NCBI RefSeq assembly: GCF_009193325.2 | Contig: NZ_CP059856.1 | Location: forward strand, 3,844,001 to 3,908,000 | Direction: 5' to 3' | Origin: Bacteroides zhangwenhongii | GTDB lineage: Bacteria > Bacteroidota > Bacteroidia > Bacteroidales > Bacteroidaceae | Length of the DNA: 64,000 nt | Shown: in pieces, positions 50,501-58,897 of the stretch | How positions within the stretch are numbered: position 1 is the first letter of the stretch | Layout: every line of letters starts with the position of its first letter | The notes under the pieces: generated by a model | Database searches by the model: none | Told to the model about the DNA's origin: nothing | Seen by the model: only the letters and a program-made list of their open reading frames with translations | Translations under genes and position numbers: made by a program

Positions 50501-51566
50501 CTCTGGTAAGGGATTGACTGAAAAGCAAACGAGCGAAATATTCAGTCGCTTTAAGATTTTCGAGAGCAGTAACCTGAAGCACGCCGGAAGTACCGGAGTG
50601 GGTCTGAACCTAACCAAAAGCCTGACTGAATTATTAGGTGGAGAAATCACTATAGAAAGTACTTTGGGAGAATATGTAGAATTCAATGTATCCCTGCCTC
50701 CTATGCACGTGAATTCCGAAAAAGAAAGTCAGCCTACAGAAGAAGAGACAGAGATCAGTGAAATGCTTTTCATTCCTAAGCAGAAAGAAATTACCATACT
50801 GATTGTAGAAGACGAAAAGAATATCCGGGAACTGTTGAAAGATATTCTGCTTCCCTACTATCAGGTTCGCGAAGCTGCCGATGGAGAAGAGGCGCTGAAA
50901 GAAGTAGAACAAAAGCAACCGGACATCATTATCAGTGATGTATTAATGCCCAAACTAGATGGCATTACACTGACAGATATATTGAAGTCTAATGAACGGA
51001 CAGCGCATATTCCGGTTATTCATATTTCTGCCAAAAACTCTATTGAAGACCAGATCAATGCCTATAATCACGGGACAGATTTGTATATCCCTAAACCTTT
51101 CCATCCAAGACATGTGTTGAGTGCGGTAGAGAATATGATTAATAAATACTCTCTGATGAAAGAGTATTTCAAATCCGGCCGTTCCTCTCTTATTGTAAGG
51201 GATGGGATCACCATGCACAAAGAGGATGAATTATTACTGAACAAGATTATCAAGTTCATTGAAGATAATATCGACGATGAATCCATGAATCCGGATTCTC
51301 TTGCAGACTTTATAGGAGTAAGTAAAGCAGGATTGTACCGCAAACTCAAAGAATTGACTGAAAAAACACCAAGCGAGTTTGTCCGTACCATTCGTTTGGA
51401 GTATGCCGCTAGCCTGCTAAAAACAACTAAGCTCACCGTCACCGAAATTATGTATAAATCAGGCTTCTCGAACAAGTCTTATTTCTACCGGGAGTTTGCG
51501 AAATTGTACAATACATCTCCCAAAGAATACAGAAGCGAACAAACAGAAGAAAAAGATACTAAATAA
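47583..51566 (+). CDS. Hybrid two-component system regulator (HTCS)
   Basis: About 1327 residues from the chosen start. A signal peptide or membrane anchor is followed by a periplasmic sensor made of Reg_prop propeller repeats (for example LWVGTWDGLNAY, LWLGTRGGGINKF), a Y_Y_Y domain, a membrane segment (about 780-800), histidine kinase (H-box FTNVAHEFFTPL, His at about residue 827), ATPase domain, receiver (IIISDVLMP, Asp at about residue 1119) and a C-terminal AraC helix-turn-helix (about 1225-1320). The longer frame from 47496 begins inside the operator repeat and is rejected. The regulator should sense a periplasmic oligosaccharide and activate the two operons carrying the 44-bp repeat, possibly also itself and the EEP gene downstream. 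Confidence 0.93.
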   Translation: MILRKHSYFRYICILIYSCLMPVLLHSQNVVKQISNADGLSNNSVNCFLEDSEHTLWVGTWDGLNAYNGRSFKTYSYNKKNAGSISNNVIWQIIEQNDSVLWVSTDYGVNRWERSSQQFTPYYLGTQNNPPKQEKSFLLGITSGKYIICYVKEQGLFYFDDRKQDFVPLKNNLPDDIKNFVIDSKDQVFFLTGHGQLLHYQLSVHSSNPELSFKKEIKQPASISGIYLSQDYLIINDDRTLTVSLDNRILNSIDIPENKTVSQVICHKEYLLISFIEGGCIRYNLEDNTSTELPQLPAKASIFTIYIGSQNILWVGTDGQGVLEVYEHSSPFHTVKTDYPVRCFCEEDNGNILVGTKGEGILLLDKQERQVEPYLSIGNGLISNSVYTIRKNMSGDIFIGTEGTGINYIPLNSSQVKKLSIPAEYPTFKAVYSILFTHNDSLLWLGTSGYGLIKLSLQREGKSYKVTEMKQYKSPGPSSPSNNIIYSVIAGYNENELWLGTRGGGINKFDIASECFLQIHEIDSTLSLTNNDILYLTKGDSASIWIGTSYGLNRLFPADIPPSIMEYTDHNGLPNNTIHGILKDENGNIWASTNQGISFINLSSGKITNYSSRNGLQNDEFSDGAIFKDKAGWLYFGGVSGLNYFDENKIRLRDHIATLSLNSLKINNTSQNIYERILNHTLRLDYDEPYITLGFTAHDFINNENCEFSYRIIDFADEWIYNENNPNIVITKLPPGKYKLEVKCTNGDRVWSNQIYSLHLDVAYPWWLSTTAFIIYFILIAIAIYITQSVIKNRIRLNRQILLEHIEKQNQQRIHESKLNFFTNVAHEFFTPLTLIYGPAQHLLEKADLDSYTKRYIYIIKNNADRMQKLINELMEFRKAESGHTAIYAEKVDIQLLVDYVSDNYTEIAEENKIDFSFKSKEVSSFTTDRNALEKIIFNLLSNAFKYTPSGGYIRAEIRQNATTGTLHFRIRNSGKGLTEKQTSEIFSRFKIFESSNLKHAGSTGVGLNLTKSLTELLGGEITIESTLGEYVEFNVSLPPMHVNSEKESQPTEEETEISEMLFIPKQKEITILIVEDEKNIRELLKDILLPYYQVREAADGEEALKEVEQKQPDIIISDVLMPKLDGITLTDILKSNERTAHIPVIHISAKNSIEDQINAYNHGTDLYIPKPFHPRHVLSAVENMINKYSLMKEYFKSGRSSLIVRDGITMHKEDELLLNKIIKFIEDNIDDESMNPDSLADFIGVSKAGLYRKLKELTEKTPSEFVRTIRLEYAASLLKTTKLTVTEIMYKSGFSNKSYFYREFAKLYNTSPKEYRSEQTEEKDTK

Positions 51567-51587
51567 CCATTTAACAATAAAAAGACA

Positions 51588-52463
51588 ATGAGAAAACTTT
51601 TGATTGTATTGGCGCTCTGTGGTGTGTCAATACTGAATGCGCAGCAACTAAATGTAGCCTCCTACAACGTACGAAACAGTAATCCCAACGATGCCAAAGC
51701 GGGAAATGGCTGGGAACAACGCTGCCCGGTACTTACCCAGTTAATCACTTTCCATGACTTCGATATTTTTGGAGCACAGGAAGTGAAACATAATCAACTG
51801 GAAGACATGCTCAACGCTCTGCCTGCGTACAACTACATAGGTGTAGGACGGGATGACGGCAAGACAAAAGGAGAATATGCTCCTATTTTCTATCGGAAAG
51901 ATAAATTCAAGCTACTCAAGTCCGGTAACTTCTGGTTGTCGGAAGACACTACAAAGCCAAATAAAGGATGGGATGCTGCTTATACCCGCATCTGCACGTG
52001 GGGAGAATTCAAAGACAAAACCGGTAAGTTCAAATTCTGGTTCTTTAATCTGCACATGGATCATATCGGAGTGGTAGCCCGCCGAGAAAGTGCCAAACTG
52101 GTTATTAGCAAAATTAAGGAAATGTGCGGCAAAGATCCCGTTATACTGACAGGTGATTTCAATGTAGACCAAACCAGTGAAAGTTATCAGGTTCTTCATG
52201 AATCCGGAATATTATCAGATTCTTACGAGGTAGCTCAAATGAGATATGCGACTAATGGGACATGTACAGGCTGGAATCCGAATACATATACTCCGAACCG
52301 TATTGACCATATCTTCGTAACCCCCAATTTTACTGTAGAGAAATACGGTGTATTAACAGATACTTATCGCACCAAGAACAAAACTACTGGAAAGTATGAA
52401 TCTCATATTCCTTCGGATCATTTCCCGGTAAAGGCAGTTCTGAAATTTCAGAAAAAACACTAA
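51588..52463 (+). CDS. EEP-family secreted phosphatase/phosphodiesterase 3
   Basis: A 291-residue EEP protein with signal peptide (about 1-18, ILNAQ). Catalytic motifs: Asn27 (ASYNVR), Glu65 (GAQEV), NLHMDH, GDFNVDQ, RIDHIF and SDHFPV. It is more distant from EEP 1 and EEP 2 than these are from each other. It lies 21 bases after the HTCS on the same strand, so it is probably read together with it. A secreted EEP enzyme also occurs in the Bacteroides thetaiotaomicron yeast-mannan loci, from memory. Role: removal of phosphate from the imported glycan is the leading idea; nuclease activity is the alternative. Confidence 0.88.
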   Translation: MRKLLIVLALCGVSILNAQQLNVASYNVRNSNPNDAKAGNGWEQRCPVLTQLITFHDFDIFGAQEVKHNQLEDMLNALPAYNYIGVGRDDGKTKGEYAPIFYRKDKFKLLKSGNFWLSEDTTKPNKGWDAAYTRICTWGEFKDKTGKFKFWFFNLHMDHIGVVARRESAKLVISKIKEMCGKDPVILTGDFNVDQTSESYQVLHESGILSDSYEVAQMRYATNGTCTGWNPNTYTPNRIDHIFVTPNFTVEKYGVLTDTYRTKNKTTGKYESHIPSDHFPVKAVLKFQKKH

Positions 52464-52493
52464 TTAGAAAAAATCGTGAATGGTAGAAGTGTT

Positions 52494-54521
52494 TTACCCG
52501 CCCCTCTCAAACGTTTTTTTCTCCGGTCCTACTCCCATCACTGTCACCTTTTTCCAATGTTTGGGCAATACGGAAGGAACCTGTACAATACCCTCATCCG
52601 TAATCTGTAAGCCGCAGAATCCATTGATTACCGCTTGAAGCAGCCCGCCTGCACCGGTAGCAAAATAGGGGTTATTGCTGGTTGCTGTTTCGGCTATCAC
52701 ACCAAAAGGTGCGCGTAAGTTGGGCTCATAGCAACGACGAAACATCTCATAAGCCTTCTTCGCATCTCCCATTCGGGCATATTGCACACAAAATACGGAG
52801 TAGGACATGGCAGGACCATCTTTCGGATCAATCCGGTCGGTATAATATTCCATATCCTTTTCCCAGATTTTCGGGTCTGTGATGATTCCCAGCGGATAGG
52901 CTAACAGGTTAGCATCGGATTGTTTTATCATCTCTCCGTTATAAGTGGCATGTTCACGTGTCACTCCGTTGGCAAAAGAAAGAATACGGATATTCTTCCC
53001 GACTTCTCTCCATTGGTCGGGTATCAGGTATCCACAAGTCTCAGCTGCCTTACAAGCATATTCCAAAGCACGAATGGCAGCACCATTGGTGAAAGCATTA
53101 TCATCGACCCCAATAGCGTACTCATCGGCTCCCACCACGCTGCGAATGGAATAAGAACCATCCTCATTCCGTTCGGCACGACTTACCCAAAAATCGGCAA
53201 CTGCTTTCATCAGTGGATAACCGTGAGAACGCAGCCAATGCAGGTCATGAGTGACACAATAATAGTTCCAACAGGCAATGGCAATATCTGCTGTAATGTG
53301 ATGTTCGAGAGGTCCGGTCAAGGCAAAAGTCGGAGTAGATTCTTCACCAGCATCGTCACTTTCCCAAGGAAACATGGCACCCCGATAACCATGGGTGATA
53401 GCACGTTTGCAAGCAGCTGCAAGACGGTTGGTACGGTAATTCACCATAGATTCGGCAATGCCTTGATTGAGCAATAATATAGGAGGATACATCCAAAGTT
53501 CCGTATCCCAAAAGATATGCCCGTTGTACCCCTGTGAAGATAACCCCATGGGAGAAATACTCAATCCGGTACCCTCTCTTCCGAAAGAATAGAGGTTGAA
53601 CAGGGCGAAACGCACTGCACGTTGAGCATCATCATCACCCTCAATACGAATATCACCTTGCCAGAGTTCATTCCATAGTTGGCAATGGAAAGCCATCAGA
53701 CGGTCGGCACCCTCGTGGATAGCGTAAGTGATTTGACGTTCAGACTCATTGTAAGGATCTATGAAGTCACGCTTGGAACAGATGGCACCTGCCAATGCAA
53801 AAGAATAGGTTTCTCCTTTTTTCAGAGATACGGTAAAAGATAATTGCTTGGAAGTTTCATCGTATGTCGGAGCAAAATTCTTACGGTCTTGAAATAAGAA
53901 AGCGGAAGAAGCAGCGACTTCTACTTGCCGGTGTCTGGAAAGGGCACTGGTTTGAAACACATCCATACGGAGGTTCGATTCAAATAGAGTGCGAAAACGG
54001 GATTCGGGATTGATATATTCATCGGGAACATCCATCCGGTTCATGACTTTCATAGTCAGTGATGAGAGGGCTTTTACCTCCACGCGGATCAATCCTGCAT
54101 AAGGCATATTACGCAAGGCACAGATACTATAGGTGACTTTCGCTTTTTTATCTGCCAGAAAAGAAGTATTGTGGGTAGCTTCTTTCATATCAATCGTTTG
54201 CTTCCAGTCAGACAGACTATTTGCATCAATCTTCTTTCCGTCCAGCTCCAATGTCAACAGAAAAGGATTGATTCCTTTCAGTACCCGGCTCACGCCTTTA
54301 GGACCGTCTGTATCAAATACATGATTGAGAATAACATGTTGAATGGAAAAAGGCTCTTTCCAGGGGAGAAGGCCAATACCGCCATTAGCCACAGGAGCTC
54401 CTACGTAATCAGCATGAATATCTGAAGTATGAAGTTGCCACAAGTCTTTCTCGGAAGTAACGGCACGCATGGCCGTAAAAGAGCTTATCAATACCAGAAT
54501 CAGTAAATTTAGTTTTCTCAT
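52494..54521 (-). CDS. GH65 glycoside hydrolase, likely kojibiose hydrolase
   Basis: A 675-residue secreted GH65 enzyme (signal peptide about 1-20). The catalytic acid is Glu467 (VGADEYAIGVDDNAFTN). A second acid Glu611 (VIAETATSNN) lies where phosphorylases have their phosphate loop. The two positions match, with a constant offset of five, the Glu472 and Glu616 I recall from the Flavobacterium johnsoniae kojibiose hydrolase FjGH65A, which is also encoded in a dextran locus with GH31 and GH66. It would remove alpha-1,2-linked glucose branches from dextran. It is the last gene of the dextran operon, convergent with EEP 3. Confidence 0.87.
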   Translation of the reverse strand: MRKLNLLILVLISSFTAMRAVTSEKDLWQLHTSDIHADYVGAPVANGGIGLLPWKEPFSIQHVILNHVFDTDGPKGVSRVLKGINPFLLTLELDGKKIDANSLSDWKQTIDMKEATHNTSFLADKKAKVTYSICALRNMPYAGLIRVEVKALSSLTMKVMNRMDVPDEYINPESRFRTLFESNLRMDVFQTSALSRHRQVEVAASSAFLFQDRKNFAPTYDETSKQLSFTVSLKKGETYSFALAGAICSKRDFIDPYNESERQITYAIHEGADRLMAFHCQLWNELWQGDIRIEGDDDAQRAVRFALFNLYSFGREGTGLSISPMGLSSQGYNGHIFWDTELWMYPPILLLNQGIAESMVNYRTNRLAAACKRAITHGYRGAMFPWESDDAGEESTPTFALTGPLEHHITADIAIACWNYYCVTHDLHWLRSHGYPLMKAVADFWVSRAERNEDGSYSIRSVVGADEYAIGVDDNAFTNGAAIRALEYACKAAETCGYLIPDQWREVGKNIRILSFANGVTREHATYNGEMIKQSDANLLAYPLGIITDPKIWEKDMEYYTDRIDPKDGPAMSYSVFCVQYARMGDAKKAYEMFRRCYEPNLRAPFGVIAETATSNNPYFATGAGGLLQAVINGFCGLQITDEGIVQVPSVLPKHWKKVTVMGVGPEKKTFERGG

Positions 54522-54572
54522 GTTTTTCTATGTTGATTTGCCACATTAAATACGGGGTAAAGATAAGAATAA

Positions 54573-57074
54573 CTATTTGAAAATAATCATAATCTGCTCA
54601 TCAATACCCTTATCAGGCATTCGCACACTACATACACCGGTTTCTTTATCCCAACTCCATAATACAGATTCCGTGTCATTCTCTAAATCTTCTTCCAATC
54701 GTTCCGTCTTAGCTTTCTTTATCTTCTTTCCTTTGGCAGTTACCTCTTTCGGAGCTTTCGCAGAATAAATACGGAATAATAGATTTCTCGGACCGGGGAC
54801 AGTGTAACCTTTTCCTTCACGGGCAGAGACAGTCAATTCATATCCATTTGCCAAAGTATTACAAACAATCGGCGTTTTGACAAATTCATTGCGCTGATAT
54901 CCTAAGTCTTCTCCTTCATCTTCGTAGAGAGTAAAGGTAGCCTGTGCACCCTCTTGTGCAGGGAAAACTTCAAAAGTTAGTGGATATACCAGTTTCTCAT
55001 GGGTGTAGTTCATCACCGGCATGGTGGGGATGATAGAACCTTGCTTCACAAACATAGGAACGGAGGACAAGGGAGCATCAACCGTAGTCCATTGCTCTCC
55101 GGTGTAAACCGTCTTCTTGCTATTATAGTCAATCCATGTACCTTCGGGCAGATAGACATTTTTGGTACGAGCGCCTTTCTTCACCACAGGGGCTACCAGT
55201 AATTCACGGCCGAACATAAATTGGGCATCCGTAGAAAATGTTTCCATATCCATTGGGTATTCGAGAAACAGAGGGCGCATGATAGGCAATCCTGTATCAT
55301 AAGCTTCGCGGGCATAAGTATAGATATAGGGCAATAAACGATATTTCAACTCGATAGCCGCCTTTGCGTTCTTTTCTGCTTCGGGACCGAAAAGCCACGG
55401 TTCCACCGGATTATCTCCCTCGTGGTGAATACGGCTCAAAGGATTAAATGCTCCGAACTGTATCCAACGGGTATAGAGTTCGGCCATAGCCGGATAATCT
55501 TCAATATCTCCACAGTAACCGGTAATGTCACAGGAAGAAAACGGTATCAGTCCTAAACCGGCGGAAAGCATTACGGGAATCTGATTGGCTAACTGTCCCC
55601 AGCCTTGCAACACATCATCTCCGTTCCCGCTATCACCTGTCCAACCGAACGTATAACGTTGCAATCCGGCATAAGCAGCACGAGTCATTTGGAACACACG
55701 ACGGTCCGGATTCCTCTTTTCAAATTGTTCTTTCACCACTTTATCCCAAGTCAATCCATAGACATTATGGATTTCATCGTGCATACCCAGATAGTGTTTC
55801 ATGACGAGACGTTCCGTCTGCTCTTCGTTACTCCAGGCAGGTTCACCCATGTCCGTCCAGAAGCCGGAGATACCGTCGTCAATCGGTTTCTGCTGATAGG
55901 TTCCCCACCAGTCGGCTACGGCAGGCAGGGTGAAATCCACCACTCCACAGTTACCACCCCAAGGCCAGGGCATATCGTAGCTTTTACCGTTCGTGCTGTC
56001 CTTTACAAAATAACCTAAACGATCTGCTTCTTCCCATTGCTTTTTGTTGGCTTGTGCAATTACCGGATCTTGAGATACGACTACCTTAAAACCCATCCCT
56101 TTCAAATCCGAAAGCATCTTCTTTGGATTCTCATAGTTTCCTTTGCGCCATTCGAAATCCTGCAAGTATTCCGTCCAGCCGATATCCTGATAGATAATAT
56201 CACAAGGGATTCCACGTTTCCGGTAACCCTCGGCTATTTCGCGACTTAGCTTTTCGCTTGTCAGCAGACCACGGCATTGAGCAAAACCCAGCGCCCATCT
56301 CGGCGGCATGATAGGTTTGCCCGTCAGTCCGACGTATTGGCCGATAATTTCCTTATAGTCTTTGCCGAAGATAAAATAGTAGATCATTTCACCGTTCGGA
56401 GCTTCAAAGCTGTAATAGTCGCGACTTTCCGTACCGAACTTGAATTCCGTTTTGTACGTATTATCAAGAAAAATACCATACCGATAACTGCTCATAAAGA
56501 AAGGAATACTCTTGTAGAGCGGATCTTCCACTATACTGTAACAGGGTTTGTCACTATTCCACATCTTATAAGATTCGCCACGACGGTCCATCTTTCCTGT
56601 CTTTTCTCCCAGTCCGAAAAAATGCTCGTCACGACGGAGCACTTTATATTCCGTCTTCTTTGTTCCTTCACTCACATGCCCCTTGTCGGCATAATCACTA
56701 AACAGGAGTTTCTGATACTTATCAAATATCTGAAGACTCAACGGAGATTTATTTACCCGAATACGCAATTTCGGAGTAAAGATCTCATAACAGGCTGCCT
56801 GTTCGTCTACATGAACGGTTCCTACATCTTCCAACTCTTCATTAATCACTGCGAAAGAGGCATTCTTCCGTTGCAGCTGTCCATCGGGCGAAAACCAAAC
56901 TTTGACTACCGAAGGACTACAAAGCTGTAGTTGTAACGCAGCACTGTCCGTCAGGTGAAAAGTCACCTGACGCCCTTGCTGTGTAAAAGAAGTGCATACC
57001 TTTGCGTTATCTGTAGCACAAAGCACAGAGATAGGTAACAAACAAGCTATCATCCATCCTATTATTCTATTCAT
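54573..57074 (-). CDS. GH31 alpha-glucosidase (dextran locus)
   Basis: An 833-residue secreted GH31 enzyme (signal peptide about 1-20, VLCA). The nucleophile is Asp408 (GFWTDMGEPAW) and the acid/base Asp481 (FGWTGDSGN). The C-terminal half continues with the usual GH31 beta domains (HHEGDNPVEPW, then FMFGRELLVAPVV, residues about 555-670). In dextran loci the GH31 enzyme releases glucose from isomalto-oligosaccharides or transfers it. It follows GH66 by 39 bases and precedes GH65 by 51 bases. Transglycosylation is possible and cannot be excluded from sequence. Confidence 0.93.
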   Translation of the reverse strand: MNRIIGWMIACLLPISVLCATDNAKVCTSFTQQGRQVTFHLTDSAALQLQLCSPSVVKVWFSPDGQLQRKNASFAVINEELEDVGTVHVDEQAACYEIFTPKLRIRVNKSPLSLQIFDKYQKLLFSDYADKGHVSEGTKKTEYKVLRRDEHFFGLGEKTGKMDRRGESYKMWNSDKPCYSIVEDPLYKSIPFFMSSYRYGIFLDNTYKTEFKFGTESRDYYSFEAPNGEMIYYFIFGKDYKEIIGQYVGLTGKPIMPPRWALGFAQCRGLLTSEKLSREIAEGYRKRGIPCDIIYQDIGWTEYLQDFEWRKGNYENPKKMLSDLKGMGFKVVVSQDPVIAQANKKQWEEADRLGYFVKDSTNGKSYDMPWPWGGNCGVVDFTLPAVADWWGTYQQKPIDDGISGFWTDMGEPAWSNEEQTERLVMKHYLGMHDEIHNVYGLTWDKVVKEQFEKRNPDRRVFQMTRAAYAGLQRYTFGWTGDSGNGDDVLQGWGQLANQIPVMLSAGLGLIPFSSCDITGYCGDIEDYPAMAELYTRWIQFGAFNPLSRIHHEGDNPVEPWLFGPEAEKNAKAAIELKYRLLPYIYTYAREAYDTGLPIMRPLFLEYPMDMETFSTDAQFMFGRELLVAPVVKKGARTKNVYLPEGTWIDYNSKKTVYTGEQWTTVDAPLSSVPMFVKQGSIIPTMPVMNYTHEKLVYPLTFEVFPAQEGAQATFTLYEDEGEDLGYQRNEFVKTPIVCNTLANGYELTVSAREGKGYTVPGPRNLLFRIYSAKAPKEVTAKGKKIKKAKTERLEEDLENDTESVLWSWDKETGVCSVRMPDKGIDEQIMIIFK

Positions 57075-57113
57075 ATTCGCACTATCCTCTTATTTATTCC
57101 GTATCTATCAGCC

Positions 57114-58877
57114 TCATTCATACTCTACTACCAACATTGTCCAATATTTCAATGACGGAAGTGTTACCTTTATCTCATTCCCTTCCTGAACGAAATCAAG
57201 CTCTTGAGAGACTCCGAAACGTGCATCCGGAGAGGCTACCCAGACTGTTCTTACCATCCCCTTTACGCTTACCTTTGTTTGGGCCGATTCAATCAAAGAG
57301 GGCTCGGCCTGCGTCCCATTAGAGTCACACCAATCCAAATGTACAGCATTGGTATAATTAAGGAAGTGAATCACGTCCCTACAATCAAAGCGTTTCCCGA
57401 TAGTGGCAATCTGATTACGGACAGGGGGCCATTGATTGACGGTCATCTTCCCATCTGTAGAAGAAGCTGTAACTCCATAAAACTCTCCACCATCACGTAA
57501 GAGATTCTCATACCCGGTGATAAAATCATAATAAGTCACCATTGCTTTCTTCAGTTCCCCTTTCATTGCCAAGTTGCTGTTAGGGAAATACTCGGTAGTC
57601 AACATATGTTCTCCTAATTCCAGATGCGCACCACCCCATGCATGAATAGCGGCATTTGCCATTAATACACCAGGGGTATTGAAATAGCCACGCCCTTCAC
57701 CGCCAAGCTTATAATTCATATAAGCAGCCAATACAGTTTTCTTTCCGTTCGACCATCGGTCATTGTTTGTGATAATATTTGAAAGGACGCTAAAGCCGTT
57801 ATCGGTCGGCTTTTCCCACACTTCAGTATAAAGGAAATCTACCGGAGAGTTCGCAATCAAGTTTTCTTGACCATATTGTCCCACAGCATTCATCACCAAC
57901 GACTTTTCCGGTTGAGCCTCTTTCATCGCCTTTATAAATACCGGGAAAGTAGCTGCGAGATCAACAGAGTTTCCATTATAATCATATAATTCTCCCCGAC
58001 CACCTAACTGGTCAATCTGATAGCCGTCAAAATCAAAAACTTCATATACGTCGTTATTCTGCTGAGCCATATAATCTCTCCATTCCTGCAATGCCGGATT
58101 CGTCAGATAGATATTACTTTTGAAAGGAGAACCTAGCGGATGATAATCCTTGTTTCCATGCTTCTTATCCTTAAACAGATACCAAGTTTCTTTCACGCCA
58201 TCATCGGCCGCATCGCTCAAAGCTCCATAAGCAAGATTGTAGAAAAGAGATTTCATCCCCCGCTTATGACCAGCGTCAATATATCCCTGTACGGTAGAAC
58301 GGTAACAATCACGGTTGATAATATCTTTCCATACATCCATCGGAGCAGAAGGCGAACCTGCTAATGGCTTATGGTGTTTGTAATGCCAGTCCTGATACTG
58401 CACATAGTTGATATGATGACGATTCAGGTTATCCATTACCTTGTTAATCTCCTTTTCGCTCATTTTGCCATATTCGGAGAGAAATCCGTTGCGCGGAAAA
58501 CGTGCAGGGTCGGAAGACACATCAACGGCAACACTGCTCAAAATGACCTCTTCACCATTCTCTACTGTATATAAGTCGACCATATAACCTTTAAAGTCAT
58601 CTGCCGGCGGATTCCAACTCCATGACTTTCCGGTGAGGGGAGTTTCGGAAAGCACCTTATTGAGATGCTTATAGCGAATGGTCACCTGCCCTTCGGGAAG
58701 ATTGTTCAAAGAAAGTTGTACCGGTTCTCCCGGCTGATAGGCGGCTTTGTCAGTAGACAACAATACGGTGATATACCCGTCACCATAAGTAATAGGATTG
58801 TGCGAAGGCTCATCGTCAATACAACCGGCCAATGAAAAAGTCAGAACACAAACCATTATATATTTCGTTAATTTCAT
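57114..58877 (-). CDS. GH66 dextranase, lipoprotein
   Basis: A 587-residue lipoprotein (lipobox LAGC, Cys19) of GH66. Nucleophile Asp289 (FDGYQIDQLG) and acid/base Glu352 (LYTEVWEKP). N-terminal beta domain (about 35-120), TIM barrel (about 125-480) and a C-terminal beta domain. GH66 enzymes cut internal alpha-1,6 links of dextran; the cycloisomaltooligosaccharide-forming members have an inserted CBM35 that is absent here, so plain endo-dextranase is most likely. The lipid anchor suggests location on the outer membrane. The B. thetaiotaomicron dextran locus (BT3086-BT3090, from memory) has the same gene order. Confidence 0.93.
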   Translation of the reverse strand: MKLTKYIMVCVLTFSLAGCIDDEPSHNPITYGDGYITVLLSTDKAAYQPGEPVQLSLNNLPEGQVTIRYKHLNKVLSETPLTGKSWSWNPPADDFKGYMVDLYTVENGEEVILSSVAVDVSSDPARFPRNGFLSEYGKMSEKEINKVMDNLNRHHINYVQYQDWHYKHHKPLAGSPSAPMDVWKDIINRDCYRSTVQGYIDAGHKRGMKSLFYNLAYGALSDAADDGVKETWYLFKDKKHGNKDYHPLGSPFKSNIYLTNPALQEWRDYMAQQNNDVYEVFDFDGYQIDQLGGRGELYDYNGNSVDLAATFPVFIKAMKEAQPEKSLVMNAVGQYGQENLIANSPVDFLYTEVWEKPTDNGFSVLSNIITNNDRWSNGKKTVLAAYMNYKLGGEGRGYFNTPGVLMANAAIHAWGGAHLELGEHMLTTEYFPNSNLAMKGELKKAMVTYYDFITGYENLLRDGGEFYGVTASSTDGKMTVNQWPPVRNQIATIGKRFDCRDVIHFLNYTNAVHLDWCDSNGTQAEPSLIESAQTKVSVKGMVRTVWVASPDARFGVSQELDFVQEGNEIKVTLPSLKYWTMLVVEYE

Positions 58878-58897
58878 AATTCAATCTGTATTAATCG

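Noticed and set aside
51588..52463. Possible secreted DNase annotation for the EEP proteins
   Set aside because: Not excluded, but the presence of three secreted copies in a glycan locus with SusC/SusD makes a phospho-glycan role more likely.
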